Assembly (NCBI RefSeq): GCF_016462545.1
Contig: NZ_JAEMTA010000016.1
Span: 1 to 64,000, forward strand
Direction: 5' to 3'
Length of the DNA: 64,000 nucleotides
Source of the DNA: Mycolicibacterium sp.
Lineage (GTDB): Bacteria; Actinomycetota; Actinomycetes; Mycobacteriales; Mycobacteriaceae
Numbering within the stretch: position 1 is the first letter of the stretch; every line of letters begins with the position of its first letter. Below are positions 17,927 through 26,218 of the stretch, one piece after another. The translations under genes were made by a program, and so were the position numbers. Under the pieces are notes generated by a model that was not told the origin of the DNA, made no database searches, and saw nothing but the letters and a program-made list of their open reading frames with translations.

Positions 17927-18253
17927 GTGAACGCATTTCTCGCCAAGATCGTGGCTTGGATCACCGCCGGGTATCCGGAAGGTGTGCCAGGACCCGACCG
18001 TGTGCCGCTGATGTCATTGCTGAACCGCCGCCTGTCCAACGACGAGGTCAAGGCGGTGGCCCACGAACTGATGGCCCGCGGCGAGTTCGACACCGTCGAC
18101 ATTGGCGTCCTGATCACCCAGATGACCGACGAACTGCCTCAGCCGGAGGACGTCGAGCGAGTCCGGGAACGCCTCGCCGCGAAGGGCTGGCCGCTGGACG
18201 ACCCGCGTGAGGACGACGCATCGGTCACCGATGACGGCGAGGGTTCCGGATAG
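17927..18253 (+). CDS. Second DUF3349 protein
   Basis: A 108-residue paralogue of the protein at 15804-16109: FLAKIVAWITAGYPEGVPGPD, LLNRRLSNDEVKAV and RERLAAKGWPLDD align along the whole domain. The C-terminal 15 residues are acidic and extra. GTG 17927 after AAGGGGAAG. It diverges from pitA across 253 nt that hold the PHO-box-like repeat, and is followed 56 nt later by menE. A copy on each side of the phosphate-transport operon suggests DUF3349 works with phosphate physiology; this is inference. Confidence 0.83.
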   Translation: MNAFLAKIVAWITAGYPEGVPGPDRVPLMSLLNRRLSNDEVKAVAHELMARGEFDTVDIGVLITQMTDELPQPEDVERVRERLAAKGWPLDDPREDDASVTDDGEGSG

Positions 18254-18309
18254 CCCCCCTACGCGCGGTCGTCATCCCGCCAATCCCCTCGCCCGAGCCA
18301 CTGCTCGCG

Positions 18310-19398
18310 GTGCTCGAGGGAGTTCTCGACGGTCGCGAGTCGGCGATCCTGCCGGTGCCTACGGACATCCGGTCTGCCGAACTGCTGACGTCGTCGCTCG
18401 GGATCGGCGAGGACATCGACGACGACGTCGCGGTCGTCGTGTCTACGTCGGGCACGACGGGAGTTCCCAAGGGGGCCATGCTCACCGCGCCCGCGCTGAT
18501 CGCCAGCGCGTCGGCCACCCACGACAGGCTCGGCGGTCCGGGCACGTGGCTGCTTGCCCTGCCTGCCCATCACGTCGCCGGACTGCAGGTGCTCGTGCGC
18601 AGCATCCTGGCGGGGACCGTGCCCGTCGCAATCAATCCGAGCTTCGAACTCGACGAACTGCCCTCCGCCATATCGGAATTGGGCTCGGGCCCCCGCTACG
18701 CCTCGCTGGTCGCCGTCCAATTGGCCAAAGCACTCGGCGACCCGGCCGCCACGGCCGCCCTCGCCGAGCTCGACGCCGTGATGATCGGCGGCGGACCCTT
18801 ACCCGCCACGATCGGCGATGCCGCGTCCGCCGCGGGCATTCGGGTCGTGCGTACCTACGGCATGAGCGAGACGGCCGGTGGATGCGTCTACGACGGCGTG
18901 GCGCTCGACGGTGTGGAGGTGCGCATCGACGACGGCCGCGTGCTACTCGGTGGGCAGACGCTGGCCAAGGGCTATCGCAATCCGACCGTTCCGGATCCGT
19001 TCGCGGAGCCCGGCTGGTTCCGCACCGATGATGTTGGGGCCCTTGATGATTCGGGCGTACTACGGATATTGGGCCGGGTCGATGACGCGATCGGTACCGG
19101 CGGACTGACGGTGCTGCCGCAGGTGGTCGAGGCAGCGCTGGCCACACACCCCGCCATCGCCGACTGTGCGGTGTTCGGCGTCACCGACGGACGCCTGGGT
19201 CAGCGGGTCGCCGCGGCGATCGTGCTCAGCGTGGGCGCCGAGGCTCCGACGGTGGCCGATCTGCGCACCCACGTTTCACGGACCCTGGACGTCACGGCGG
19301 CCCCGCGGGAGGTGCACGTCGTCGCCGAACTTCCCCGGCGCGGTATCGGCAAGCTCGACCGAAGAGGGCTCGCCGACCACTTCGACACCGGCGCATGA
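18310..19398 (+). CDS. menE: o-Succinylbenzoate-CoA ligase MenE
   Basis: A 362-residue ANL-family ligase, shorter than most, that makes o-succinylbenzoyl-CoA, the substrate of MenB. The P-loop is STSGTTGVPKGA near residues 45-56; PAHHVAGLQ, IGGGPLP, TYGMSETAGG, WFRTDDVG and GRVDDAI follow, and the catalytic Lys is in GIGKLDRRG at the end. GTG 18310 gives the same length as M. tuberculosis MenE (Rv0542c). The 19 in-frame codons before it read like protein but contain no usual start codon; the stop at 18232 bounds any extension. Confidence 0.92.
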   Translation: MLEGVLDGRESAILPVPTDIRSAELLTSSLGIGEDIDDDVAVVVSTSGTTGVPKGAMLTAPALIASASATHDRLGGPGTWLLALPAHHVAGLQVLVRSILAGTVPVAINPSFELDELPSAISELGSGPRYASLVAVQLAKALGDPAATAALAELDAVMIGGGPLPATIGDAASAAGIRVVRTYGMSETAGGCVYDGVALDGVEVRIDDGRVLLGGQTLAKGYRNPTVPDPFAEPGWFRTDDVGALDDSGVLRILGRVDDAIGTGGLTVLPQVVEAALATHPAIADCAVFGVTDGRLGQRVAAAIVLSVGAEAPTVADLRTHVSRTLDVTAAPREVHVVAELPRRGIGKLDRRGLADHFDTGA

Positions 19399-19492
19399 CG
19401 TCGGCCTGTCTCGTGTAGTGACCACCGTCGAGGGCCGGACGTCGACGGACGACATGCAGAAGATCCCCCATTAGAAACTCGTGAGATTGCGG

Positions 19493-19516
19493 GGTTTGGA
19501 ATTTACGGATCGGGTA
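19493..19516 (+). promoter_or_regulatory. Possible SigF-like promoter
   Basis: GGTTT (19493-19497) and GGGTA (19512-19516) resemble the mycobacterial SigF consensus, but the spacer is 14 nt, one less than the usual 15-17. It would give a leader of about 40 nt for the small membrane protein at 19563. Confidence 0.3.
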
Positions 19517-19562
19517 ATTCACTCCCCGGCAGTTTCACTCGCTTCTAAAGATCGGATTGAGC

Positions 19563-19718
19563 ATGATCGTCCTCGGCATCGTCCTTTTGTTGATCGGTTA
19601 CTTCGCAGGGATCTCGATCCTGTACACCATCGGCGGAATCCTGCTGGTCATCGGTGTCATCCTCTGGGTGCTCGGTGCGGTCGGACGCCCCGTCGGTGGC
19701 CGAAAAGTCTGGTTCTAG
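19563..19718 (+). CDS. DUF6131-type small membrane protein
   Basis: A 51-residue hydrophobic protein: one or two helices over residues 1-43 (MIVLGIVLLLIGYFAGISIL, then IGGILLVIGVILWVLGAVG) and a basic tail RPVGGRKVWF. This is the pattern of the DUF6131 family of small mycobacterial membrane proteins. ATG 19563, stop 19718. It lies 164 nt after menE, with a possible SigF-like promoter in between, and 15 nt before the AI-2E-type permease, with which it may be co-transcribed. Function unknown. Confidence 0.78.
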   Translation: MIVLGIVLLLIGYFAGISILYTIGGILLVIGVILWVLGAVGRPVGGRKVWF

Positions 19719-19733
19719 CGCACTCACGCCATC

Positions 19734-20867
19734 GTGCCCCACGCTGCGGAACGCGCCGATCAGTCGGTCAGCCCTCTGGTTCGCGCGTCCGCGGCGTGGG
19801 CGTGGCGGCTGCTCCTGATAGCCGCCGCCGCCTACGTGACCTTCGAGGTTCTGGTCCTGTTCGGCCTCGTCGTCGTCCCCATAGCCCTCGCCCTCATCGT
19901 CACCGCCCTGCTTCTCCCCGCGGTCGACTTCCTCGACAGATACGGTGCCGCCCGCGGAGGTGCGGTCGCCTTCGTCCTCGTCCTGAGCCTCGCCATCTTC
20001 GGCGGCCTTCTCGCCTTCGTCGTCAACCAGTTCATCGAGGGAGCACCGCTCCTCGTCGAACAGGTGACGCGCAGCATCGAAAGCACCCGCGACTGGTTGA
20101 TCAACGGACCGGCCCGCCTGAGCGCCGACCAGATCAACCGCGCGGTCGATTCCTTCACCGAAGCCCTCCGCACCCACCAGGCTCAGCTCACCAGCGGTGC
20201 CTTGTCCACGGCAGGCACCATCGCCGAAATCCTCAGCGGCGCCTTCCTCTTACTCTTCACCGTCATCTTCTTCCTCCTCGGCGGACGCAGCATCTGGCAG
20301 TTCGTCACCCGCCTCATCCCCGACGAGCACCGGGCCCGCGTCCGCGAAGCGGGTTCCGCGGGGTTCCACTCGCTGGCCGGCTATGCGCGCGCCACCTCGC
20401 TGGTGGCCCTCGTCGACGCGGTGGCCATCGGTAGTGGACTCGCCATCATGGGGATTCCACTGGCCTTACCCCTGGCGTCACTGATCTTCCTGGGCGCCTT
20501 CATCCCCGTCGTCGGCGCCTTGATCACCGGATTCCTGGCCGTCATCGTGGCGTTGTTGGCGAAGGGATTCATCTACGCCCTCATCACGCTCGGCCTGATC
20601 GTCGCCGTCATGCAACTCGAGGCCCACGTGCTGCAGCCGTTGGTGATGGGCCGTGCCGTGTCGATCCATCCGCTCGCCGTGGTGCTCGGTCTCTCGGCGG
20701 GCGGGGTACTCGCGGGGGTCATCGGAGCCCTCCTCGCGGTGCCTGCCATCGCCTTCTTCAACAGCTTCGTCCGCGTCCTGACCGCGGAGGACCCGCGCGC
20801 CAGGGTCAAGGCGCTCAAGGCCGACGACGGACCTTTGATCGAAGCGCAGGCCGACGGCGAACCCTGA
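19734..20867 (+). CDS. AI-2E-family permease
   Basis: A 377-residue membrane protein of the AI-2 exporter (PerM/TqsA) superfamily. Eight or so hydrophobic segments: two near residues 26-65, one near 77-95, then after a helical extracytoplasmic stretch (about 96-150) the C-terminal bundle. The family signature [20 protein letters not shown] and the later [20 protein letters not shown] are both present. GTG 19734. Members range from autoinducer exporters to Na+/H+ antiporters, so the substrate is left open. Confidence 0.83.
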   Translation: MPHAAERADQSVSPLVRASAAWAWRLLLIAAAAYVTFEVLVLFGLVVVPIALALIVTALLLPAVDFLDRYGAARGGAVAFVLVLSLAIFGGLLAFVVNQFIEGAPLLVEQVTRSIESTRDWLINGPARLSADQINRAVDSFTEALRTHQAQLTSGALSTAGTIAEILSGAFLLLFTVIFFLLGGRSIWQFVTRLIPDEHRARVREAGSAGFHSLAGYARATSLVALVDAVAIGSGLAIMGIPLALPLASLIFLGAFIPVVGALITGFLAVIVALLAKGFIYALITLGLIVAVMQLEAHVLQPLVMGRAVSIHPLAVVLGLSAGGVLAGVIGALLAVPAIAFFNSFVRVLTAEDPRARVKALKADDGPLIEAQADGEP

Positions 20868-20933
20868 TCCGCGAGCCGGATTGGGCTGAGGCCATAGGCG
20901 TGTAGGGGCGCGTGACGGGGGTAATCGCCCACG

Positions 20934-22079
20934 GTGAGCACCCCGGGATTGATCGTCGTCGGAAGCGGACCAGCGGGCATCGGCGCCGCGGAATCCTATC
21001 GAGAGCACGGCGGCACCGGCCCGGTGCTTGTGCTCAGCGCAGACCCCGATCTACCCTACGAGCGGCCGCCGCTGAGCAAGGACTTCCTGCGCGGCGACAC
21101 CGACGACGTCGCACTGCACGCGGCGCAGTGGTTCACCGATCGCGACATCGATCTGCGCCACGGAAGTACCGTCGACGCCGTCGACGTGGACGGGCACAGC
21201 GTGACGGTCGGTGGTGAACGAATTCCCTACGGCGCGTTGGTGTTGGCGCCAGGCGCCGGTCCCTCGCCTCTGCCCGTGCCCGGCGGGGAACGTGCCCTTC
21301 TCCTGCGTGCCCTGGCCGACGCGCGCCACGTGCGCAGCGCCGCTGCCCGTGCGACGTCGGCCGTGGTGATCGGGGCCGGCTTCATCGGGTGCGAGGCGGC
21401 AGCATCGCTGGCCATGCGAGGCCTGTCGGTCACGCTCGTCGCTCCCGACCGCGTGCCGCAGGAGAAGCGCCTCGGCGCCGACGCGGGCGAACGTCTGCTG
21501 AACCTGGTCACGGCCACCGGTGTGCGCTACGTCGGCGGGGCGTCGGTAGAGGCGATCGACGAGGATGGGGTGCGACTGGACGACGGTGTGACGATCGATT
21601 GCGACCTGGTTCTCGCCGCCACCGGCGTCACCCCGCAGAGCGACCTCGCCGCCGCCGCCGGACTGCGGATGCAGGATTCGCGCATCGTCGTCGGCGCCGA
21701 CATGCGCACCTCGGCGCCCGACGTCTACGCGAGCGGTGACGTCACGTTCGCCTTCAACGCGGCCGCAGGCCGCCACCTCGCCGTCGAACACTGGCAGGAC
21801 GCCGCCGACCATGGGACCGTCGCGGGTGCGCAGGCGGCGGGCGCTGACGCGACATGGGATGCGGTGCCGGGCTTTTGGTCGACGATCGGCGAAGCGACGG
21901 TCAAGTATCACGCCTGGGGCGACGGGTACGACGACAGCCGCGTGCTGGATCGCGACGGCGGCTTCACCGTCTGGTACGAAGCCGACGGCAGGACGGTGGG
22001 CGTGCTCACCCACGACGCGGACGACGACTACGACCTGGGAGAGACACTCATCGCAGGGGGACGACAGACACCGGTATAG
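20934..22079 (+). CDS. FAD/NAD(P)-dependent ferredoxin-reductase-like protein
   Basis: A 381-residue two-dinucleotide-domain flavoprotein. FAD loop VVGSGPAGIGAAE near residues 8-20, LPYERPPLSKDFL near 41-53 (typical of rhodocoxin/putidaredoxin reductases), NAD(P) loop VVIGAGFIGCEAAASL near 143-158, the TPQSDLAAAAG segment, and DVYASGDV near 263-270. It probably passes electrons from NAD(P)H to a ferredoxin or Rieske partner, none of which is adjacent. GTG 20934. Convergent with phoU, with 13 nt between the stop codons. Confidence 0.83.
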   Translation: MSTPGLIVVGSGPAGIGAAESYREHGGTGPVLVLSADPDLPYERPPLSKDFLRGDTDDVALHAAQWFTDRDIDLRHGSTVDAVDVDGHSVTVGGERIPYGALVLAPGAGPSPLPVPGGERALLLRALADARHVRSAAARATSAVVIGAGFIGCEAAASLAMRGLSVTLVAPDRVPQEKRLGADAGERLLNLVTATGVRYVGGASVEAIDEDGVRLDDGVTIDCDLVLAATGVTPQSDLAAAAGLRMQDSRIVVGADMRTSAPDVYASGDVTFAFNAAAGRHLAVEHWQDAADHGTVAGAQAAGADATWDAVPGFWSTIGEATVKYHAWGDGYDDSRVLDRDGGFTVWYEADGRTVGVLTHDADDDYDLGETLIAGGRQTPV

Positions 22080-22092
22080 GGGTTGACCAGCC

Positions 22093-22752
22093 TCAGCCGG
22101 CCCGCACGCGCCTGACCGGATCGCCGCTGGCCTGAAAGATCATTCGGCGGGCGATCTCGTCGGCGTGGTCGGCGAACCGGCCGTAGAACCTCCCAAGGAG
22201 GACCACGTCGGACGCGACACCGGGTCCGTGCACCCAGCGAGAGCTGGTCACTGCACGAAAGAGCTCCTGGTGGATCGTCTCCATGGCCTCGTCGTCGCTT
22301 CGAACCTGTTGCGCCCGTGCGCAATCACCGCTTACCAGAATGGCGTGACAGTTCTCGGCGAGCCGCGTGGCGATACGGCCCATTCGGGCAAAGGTGTCGT
22401 TCATCTCGTCGGGCACCACGGACTCCGGATGACGACGCAGGGTCAGCTTGGCGACATGCGAGGCCAACGCACCCATCCGATCGGCGTCCGCCGCGACGTG
22501 AATGGCACTCACCACGATCCGCAGATCACCGGCGACGGGCGCCTGCCTGGCCAGGATCGCCAGCGTGCGCCGCTCGACGTCGCTGTGCAGGAATCGCAGT
22601 CGCTGCACATCGGTCAACACCCGGCGAGCGGCCTCGTCGTCGGCGTCCAGCAGACCGCGCGTGGCGTTCGCCATGGCGTCCCCGGCCAACTCGCACATTC
22701 CGCCCATGTCCGCACGCAGCGAGTCGAGTTGGTGCTGAAAGTCCGCGCGCAT
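22093..22752 (-). CDS. phoU: Phosphate-signalling regulator PhoU
   Basis: A 219-residue all-helical protein made of two PhoU three-helix repeats: first about residues 1-100 (FQHQLDSLRADMGGM, DVERRTLAILARQAPVAGDLR), second about 110-205 (FARMGRIATRLAENCHAI, LGRFYGRFADHADEIARRMIF). The E-x-x-x-D and D-x-x-x-R metal-cluster positions are seen in DRMGALASH and DHADEIARR. PhoU/PhoY proteins hold the SenX3-RegX3 phosphate system off when phosphate is plentiful. No pst genes are beside it. AGGAG precedes ATG 22752, and a SigF-like promoter lies 31-56 nt upstream. Confidence 0.92.
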   Translation of the reverse strand: MRADFQHQLDSLRADMGGMCELAGDAMANATRGLLDADDEAARRVLTDVQRLRFLHSDVERRTLAILARQAPVAGDLRIVVSAIHVAADADRMGALASHVAKLTLRRHPESVVPDEMNDTFARMGRIATRLAENCHAILVSGDCARAQQVRSDDEAMETIHQELFRAVTSSRWVHGPGVASDVVLLGRFYGRFADHADEIARRMIFQASGDPVRRVRAG

Positions 22753-22776
22753 GACCGCTCCTAAGTCGCTGGTGAT

Positions 22777-22811
22777 GGCGTCTTACCCGCACCCAATCCA
22801 GGTAAAACGCC
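22777..22811 (-). promoter_or_regulatory. SigF-like promoter of phoU inside an inverted repeat
   Basis: On the minus strand GTTT (22808-22805), a 16-nt spacer, then GGGTAA (22788-22783) fits the SigF consensus GTTT-N15-17-GGGTA. Transcription would start near 22776, about 24 nt before the phoU ATG. The two elements sit in the arms of a near-perfect 11-bp inverted repeat, GGCGTCTTACC (22777-22787) and GGTAAAACGCC (22801-22811). Confidence 0.6.
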
Positions 22812-22902
22812 GTGGAGCCGGGCCTCGGTCCGAACGATGTTCTGGAATAAACGGTCGCCGACTGTTCTTTGGCTTGGTGAGACCTGTCTTCGAGGAGTGC
22901 AG

Positions 22903-23409
22903 ATGCCTGAGACCACCGAGGTGACGGTGCCGATCACACGCGTGACCGTCACCAGCGACCGTCCCTTCGACGACGTCGTAGCCGCGGTGTACTCGGGCCT
23001 CGGTCGTGTGCCCGACTTCCGCCAGCTCCTCACCCAGTGGAGCACCGTGCACGACGCCGCCGAGTTCGAGGCGACGGTCGGCGAGGTGAGCGGGACCAGC
23101 GGCCTCATCGAGTTCCTCAGCCTGGACCTCGGCGGGGCACTGACCGTTCGCGATCCGGCACGGGGTCGCCGGATGCTGCGAATCATCGCAGGCAACCCGG
23201 TGACCATGAGCAAGATGGCAGCCACCGTCCCCGACGTCGGCTCATATGCACCGGTGACCATTCTGATCGCCGAGCGAAGCGCAGGCACGACGCTGTCGTA
23301 CGACCGTGTGGCCAGCGCGATCGCACCCTATGGGAGTGGGGAGGCAACGGCGGTGGCCGAGGCCCTCGACGCCGCGGTGCTGACGCTGCTGCACGACGCC
23401 GCAACCTGA
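22903..23409 (+). CDS. DUF302-like protein
   Basis: A 168-residue soluble protein. The start VTVTSDRPFDDVVAAVYSGLGR and the later RRMLRIIAGNPVTMSKM and YAPVTILIAERSAGTTLSYDR are arranged as in the DUF302 fold, a small alpha/beta domain found in actinobacterial stress proteins and fused to many others. ATG 22903 with AGGAG upstream; an ATG further left at 22837 would add 22 residues unlike the family. It diverges from phoU across 150 nt. No catalytic residues were identified and the function is unknown. Confidence 0.65.
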   Translation: MPETTEVTVPITRVTVTSDRPFDDVVAAVYSGLGRVPDFRQLLTQWSTVHDAAEFEATVGEVSGTSGLIEFLSLDLGGALTVRDPARGRRMLRIIAGNPVTMSKMAATVPDVGSYAPVTILIAERSAGTTLSYDRVASAIAPYGSGEATAVAEALDAAVLTLLHDAAT

Positions 23410-23441
23410 CCCGACGGGCGCCACGCCTAGGGTGGGAAGGC

Positions 23442-24797
23442 GTGAAGTCTGCCCGGCGCGAAATCTTTGCGGTAACGCTGGCGGTCCTCGTGGTCGCCGC
23501 GGCGTTCACGGTTCCCCATCTCGACCTCGGGATCGTCACGCCGCTCATCAACAGCACCCCGCGCCAGATCGAGATGTACGCCGCCGCGGCCCCGATCTTC
23601 GGCTGGTGGAACGCCCACGTGGGGTGGGGCACCATCCCGGCCATCCTCATCGGCGTCGGCACCGCGCTATGGGGTCCCGCGGTCGCGCAGCGCCTGCCCT
23701 GGCGGGCAGTGCCGTGGGTGACGTGGGCGACGTCGTGCGCGTGGGCGTTTTCGCTGGCGATGATCGACGGCTGGGATCGAGGGTTCGCCCGCCGTCTCGA
23801 AACCACCAACGAGTACCTGCGCCAGGTGCCGTCGGTCACCGACATCCCCTACGCAGTGCGCTCCTTCTCCTCGCGGATCCTGGACTTTCAACCAGATTCG
23901 TGGATCACCCACGTCTCCGGCCATCCGCCGGGCGCCCTCCTGACGTTCGTCTGGCTCGACCGCATCGGCTTGAGCGGGGGTGCGTGGGCGGGTCTGCTGT
24001 GCCTGCTGGTCGGGTCGAGCGCGGCGGCGGCGATCGTCGTGGCAGCGCGGGCGCTCTCGGGTGAGGACCTCGCGCGCCGCGCCGCACCCTTCGTCGCAGT
24101 GGCGCCGACCGCAATCTGGATCGCGGTGTCGGCCGACGGATACTTCGCGGGAGTCGCGGCCTGGGGTCTGGCGCTGCTGACCCTTGCGGTGCATGGAAAG
24201 GTGCGTCTGCCGATCATCGCCGGGGCGGCGGCCGGCCTGCTGTTGGGCTGGGGCATCTTCCTCAACTATGGTCTCGGCCTCATCGCCCTGCCTGCGGTGG
24301 CGGTACTGATCTCCGCCAAGGACGTTCGCTCCGCACTGCGGGCCCTCATCCCCGCCGTGGTGGTCGCGTTGGCCGTGGTGGGGGTTTTCGCGCTCGCCGG
24401 CTTCTGGTGGTTCGACGGCTACACGCTGGTACAGGAACGGTATTGGCAGGGCATCGCCGCGAACCGGCCCTTCCAATATTGGGCGTGGGCCAACTTCGCC
24501 TCGGTCGTCTGCGCCGTCGGCCTCGGCACCGTGGCCGGGGTCTCGCGGGCGTTCGACGTCTCGGCGGTCAAGCGCCGCTCCGGCTTCTACCTGGTGATCC
24601 TCGCGGCACTGCTGGCCACCGTCTGCGCAGACCTCAGCATGCTCAGCAAGGCCGAGGTCGAGCGAATCTGGTTGCCGTACACCGTGTGGCTGACCGCCGC
24701 GGGGGCACTTCTGCCGCCACGTTCGCATCGGTTCTGGCTCGGGCTCAACGTGATTGGCGCCGTGGTGCTGAACAGCGTCATCTTGACGAACTGGTAG
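23442..24797 (+). CDS. Polytopic membrane protein, glycosyltransferase-like (Rv0541c-like)
   Basis: About 451 residues with 10-11 hydrophobic helices. Between TM3 and TM4 is a long periplasmic-type loop with WITHVSGHPPGALLTFVWLDR, resembling the acidic/His loop region of GT-C-fold sugar transferases but without a clear DD or ED pair. M. tuberculosis Rv0541c has the same size and neighbours. GTG 23442. With the GT2, DUF2064 and methyltransferase genes that converge on it, it may take part in assembly of an envelope glycan, with a polyprenyl-phosphate sugar as donor; this is inference. Confidence 0.72.
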   Translation: MKSARREIFAVTLAVLVVAAAFTVPHLDLGIVTPLINSTPRQIEMYAAAAPIFGWWNAHVGWGTIPAILIGVGTALWGPAVAQRLPWRAVPWVTWATSCAWAFSLAMIDGWDRGFARRLETTNEYLRQVPSVTDIPYAVRSFSSRILDFQPDSWITHVSGHPPGALLTFVWLDRIGLSGGAWAGLLCLLVGSSAAAAIVVAARALSGEDLARRAAPFVAVAPTAIWIAVSADGYFAGVAAWGLALLTLAVHGKVRLPIIAGAAAGLLLGWGIFLNYGLGLIALPAVAVLISAKDVRSALRALIPAVVVALAVVGVFALAGFWWFDGYTLVQERYWQGIAANRPFQYWAWANFASVVCAVGLGTVAGVSRAFDVSAVKRRSGFYLVILAALLATVCADLSMLSKAEVERIWLPYTVWLTAAGALLPPRSHRFWLGLNVIGAVVLNSVILTNW

Positions 24798-24806
24798 CCC
24801 ACGCGT

Positions 24807-24870
24807 CGCCGAGCGTGCGCAGAATGCCATGTCGCGGCGGCGTGTCGTGTGCCGACACGCACGCTCGCGG
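24807..24870. terminator. Bidirectional palindrome between convergent genes
   Basis: CGAGCGTGCG (24810-24819) pairs with CGCACGCTCG (24858-24867); the loop holds a second 6-bp stem GTGTCG/CGACAC. It begins 10 nt after one stop codon and ends 25 nt before the convergent one. The ends, CGCCGAG and CTCGCGG, are shared with the palindrome after fadD8. Confidence 0.65.
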
Positions 24871-24894
24871 AGAAAAGGGGGGAACGGGGGGTGG

Positions 24895-25527
24895 CTAGGC
24901 GGCGGCGAGGCTGGCCAGCACCCGGTTGCCGACCGGCATCACAGCGGAGACCACCAGCCCCACGTCCTCGGCAAGGTGCTTGGCACAGTCGATACCGACC
25001 GATGCCCAACGAAACCATGGCCCGACGGTCTTCGACGATTCGAGGCGGACCCAGCGGGACTGGACACCGCTGATGTTGGGATCGAACTCGGCGACGCAGC
25101 GGCCGCCGGTGCGCATCAACTCCCCGGCGCGCCGGAGGACGCGGGTCGGGTCGCCGCCGAGGCCGACGTTGCCGTCGGCCAACAGGACGGTGCCCCACCG
25201 GCCCGTGCCGGGCAGCCGTTCGAAGACGTCACGCCGCAGGGCGGGGGCTCCGCTGCGACGGGCCAACTCCACGGCGGTCTGCGACTGGTCGACACCGAGC
25301 GCGGGGATGCCGAGCTTGGTCAGGTGGGCGACGAATCGCCCAGGGCCGCAGCCCAAGTCGATGGTCGGCCCGTGGCACAGGCCGAGCACTGCCTGGTCGA
25401 ACGCCTTGTCCACGCGACGCCCGCCGAGCAACCAGCTGTGCACCGGAAGCCCCTGCATGCTGCCGTCGTCGTAGCGAATCCAACATCGCTCGCCCGTCAG
25501 CGCCTCGTCGTACAGATTACCCAGCAC
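24895..25527 (-). CDS. Class I SAM-dependent methyltransferase
   Basis: A 210-residue methyltransferase. The SAM-binding motif I is TIDLGCGPGRFVAHL near residues 55-69, followed by ALGVDQSQTAVELARR (acidic residue after strand 2) and VLLADGNVGLGGDPTRVLRRAGELMRTGG. The N-terminal 45 residues hold LPVHSWLLGGRRVD, probably substrate-facing. GTG 25527 overlaps the preceding DUF2064 gene by 11 nt, so it is third in a leftward operon with the two glycosyltransferase-type genes. The acceptor is unknown; context suggests a cell-envelope or glycan precursor. Confidence 0.8.
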   Translation of the reverse strand: MLGNLYDEALTGERCWIRYDDGSMQGLPVHSWLLGGRRVDKAFDQAVLGLCHGPTIDLGCGPGRFVAHLTKLGIPALGVDQSQTAVELARRSGAPALRRDVFERLPGTGRWGTVLLADGNVGLGGDPTRVLRRAGELMRTGGRCVAEFDPNISGVQSRWVRLESSKTVGPWFRWASVGIDCAKHLAEDVGLVVSAVMPVGNRVLASLAAA

Positions 25528-26218
25528 GTTCTACCTCCATGGCCAGGGTGACCTGGCTAAATCGACTGTGCGGCGGGCATTCCCGCCGCACGGCTTCCAC
25601 GTCGTCGACGGTGTCGACATCGGCCAACTCGGATACCAGTTCCACATTGAGCCCAGTGTCACGAAGGGCGACGAGCGTGTCGTTGCCGGTCTCGGCCGTC
25701 GACATCGGCACGCCGCGCAGGCACTCGGCGGATCGCGGGTCGGTGATGCCGAGCACCCACCACCCGCCATCGCGGGCGAGGCCGAGCACCGCGTCGGTCG
25801 ACAGGAGCGCGGTCGCACTGTCGGTGAGCAGGTCCGCGGTCACCTGGGGGGTGTCCATGCCGATCTGCACGACCGGCAGGCCGCCCGCGGCGACCGCGGT
25901 ATCCGCGTGGGCGTTGGCGAGCCGGTCGGCGAAGTCATCGCCGCGCTGGGGGATGACGATGAAATCGGCCAGCCGGGTGCGAATCTCGGCGCTGCGGCTC
26001 GCGGCCTCCAGATCGCCGGTCATGGCGACCACGCGCGCGGCGACCGGAGCGGCGGCGACGGCATCGAGGGTGTCCAGCAGCGCTGCGGCCGCGACATCCG
26101 CAGCCGCAGCGTTGCCCACGGTGGCCGCCAGGCGGGTCTTTGCCAGACCCGGCACCGGCGCCTTCGCGACCACCAGCACCGCCACGTCGAGGTCCGGCCT
26201 CAAGAAATCACCCGCCAA
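25517..26218 (-). CDS. DUF2064 nucleotidyl/glycosyltransferase-like protein (Rv0540-like)
   Basis: A 233-residue protein of the DUF2064/TIGR04282 type, GT-A-fold relatives of MobA and CofC. VVAKAPVPGLAKTRLA near residues 16-31 is the nucleotide-binding start, and PVVQIGMDTPQVT near 115-127 carries the acidic metal-binding position. RDGGWWVLGI follows. TTG 26218 is the farthest plausible start and overlaps the GT2 gene by 19 nt; an internal TTG five codons on is an alternative. In M. tuberculosis the homologue Rv0540 pairs with the GT2 gene Rv0539, so the pair is conserved. Confidence 0.78.
   Translation of the reverse strand: MAGDFLRPDLDVAVLVVAKAPVPGLAKTRLAATVGNAAAADVAAAALLDTLDAVAAAPVAARVVAMTGDLEAASRSAEIRTRLADFIVIPQRGDDFADRLANAHADTAVAAGGLPVVQIGMDTPQVTADLLTDSATALLSTDAVLGLARDGGWWVLGITDPRSAECLRGVPMSTAETGNDTLVALRDTGLNVELVSELADVDTVDDVEAVRRECPPHSRFSQVTLAMEVERAG

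Noticed and set aside
19418..19474. 18-codon frame after menE
   Set aside because: Very short, no ribosome site, no overlap logic; likely chance.
22832..22862. Possible SigE/SigH promoter (GGAATA then GTT) before the DUF302 gene
   Set aside because: The spacer is about 14 nt, shorter than known sites.
23667..24830. 387-codon open frame antisense to the Rv0541c-like gene
   Set aside because: Composition is that of a frame shadow, and it ignores the palindrome at 24807-24870.
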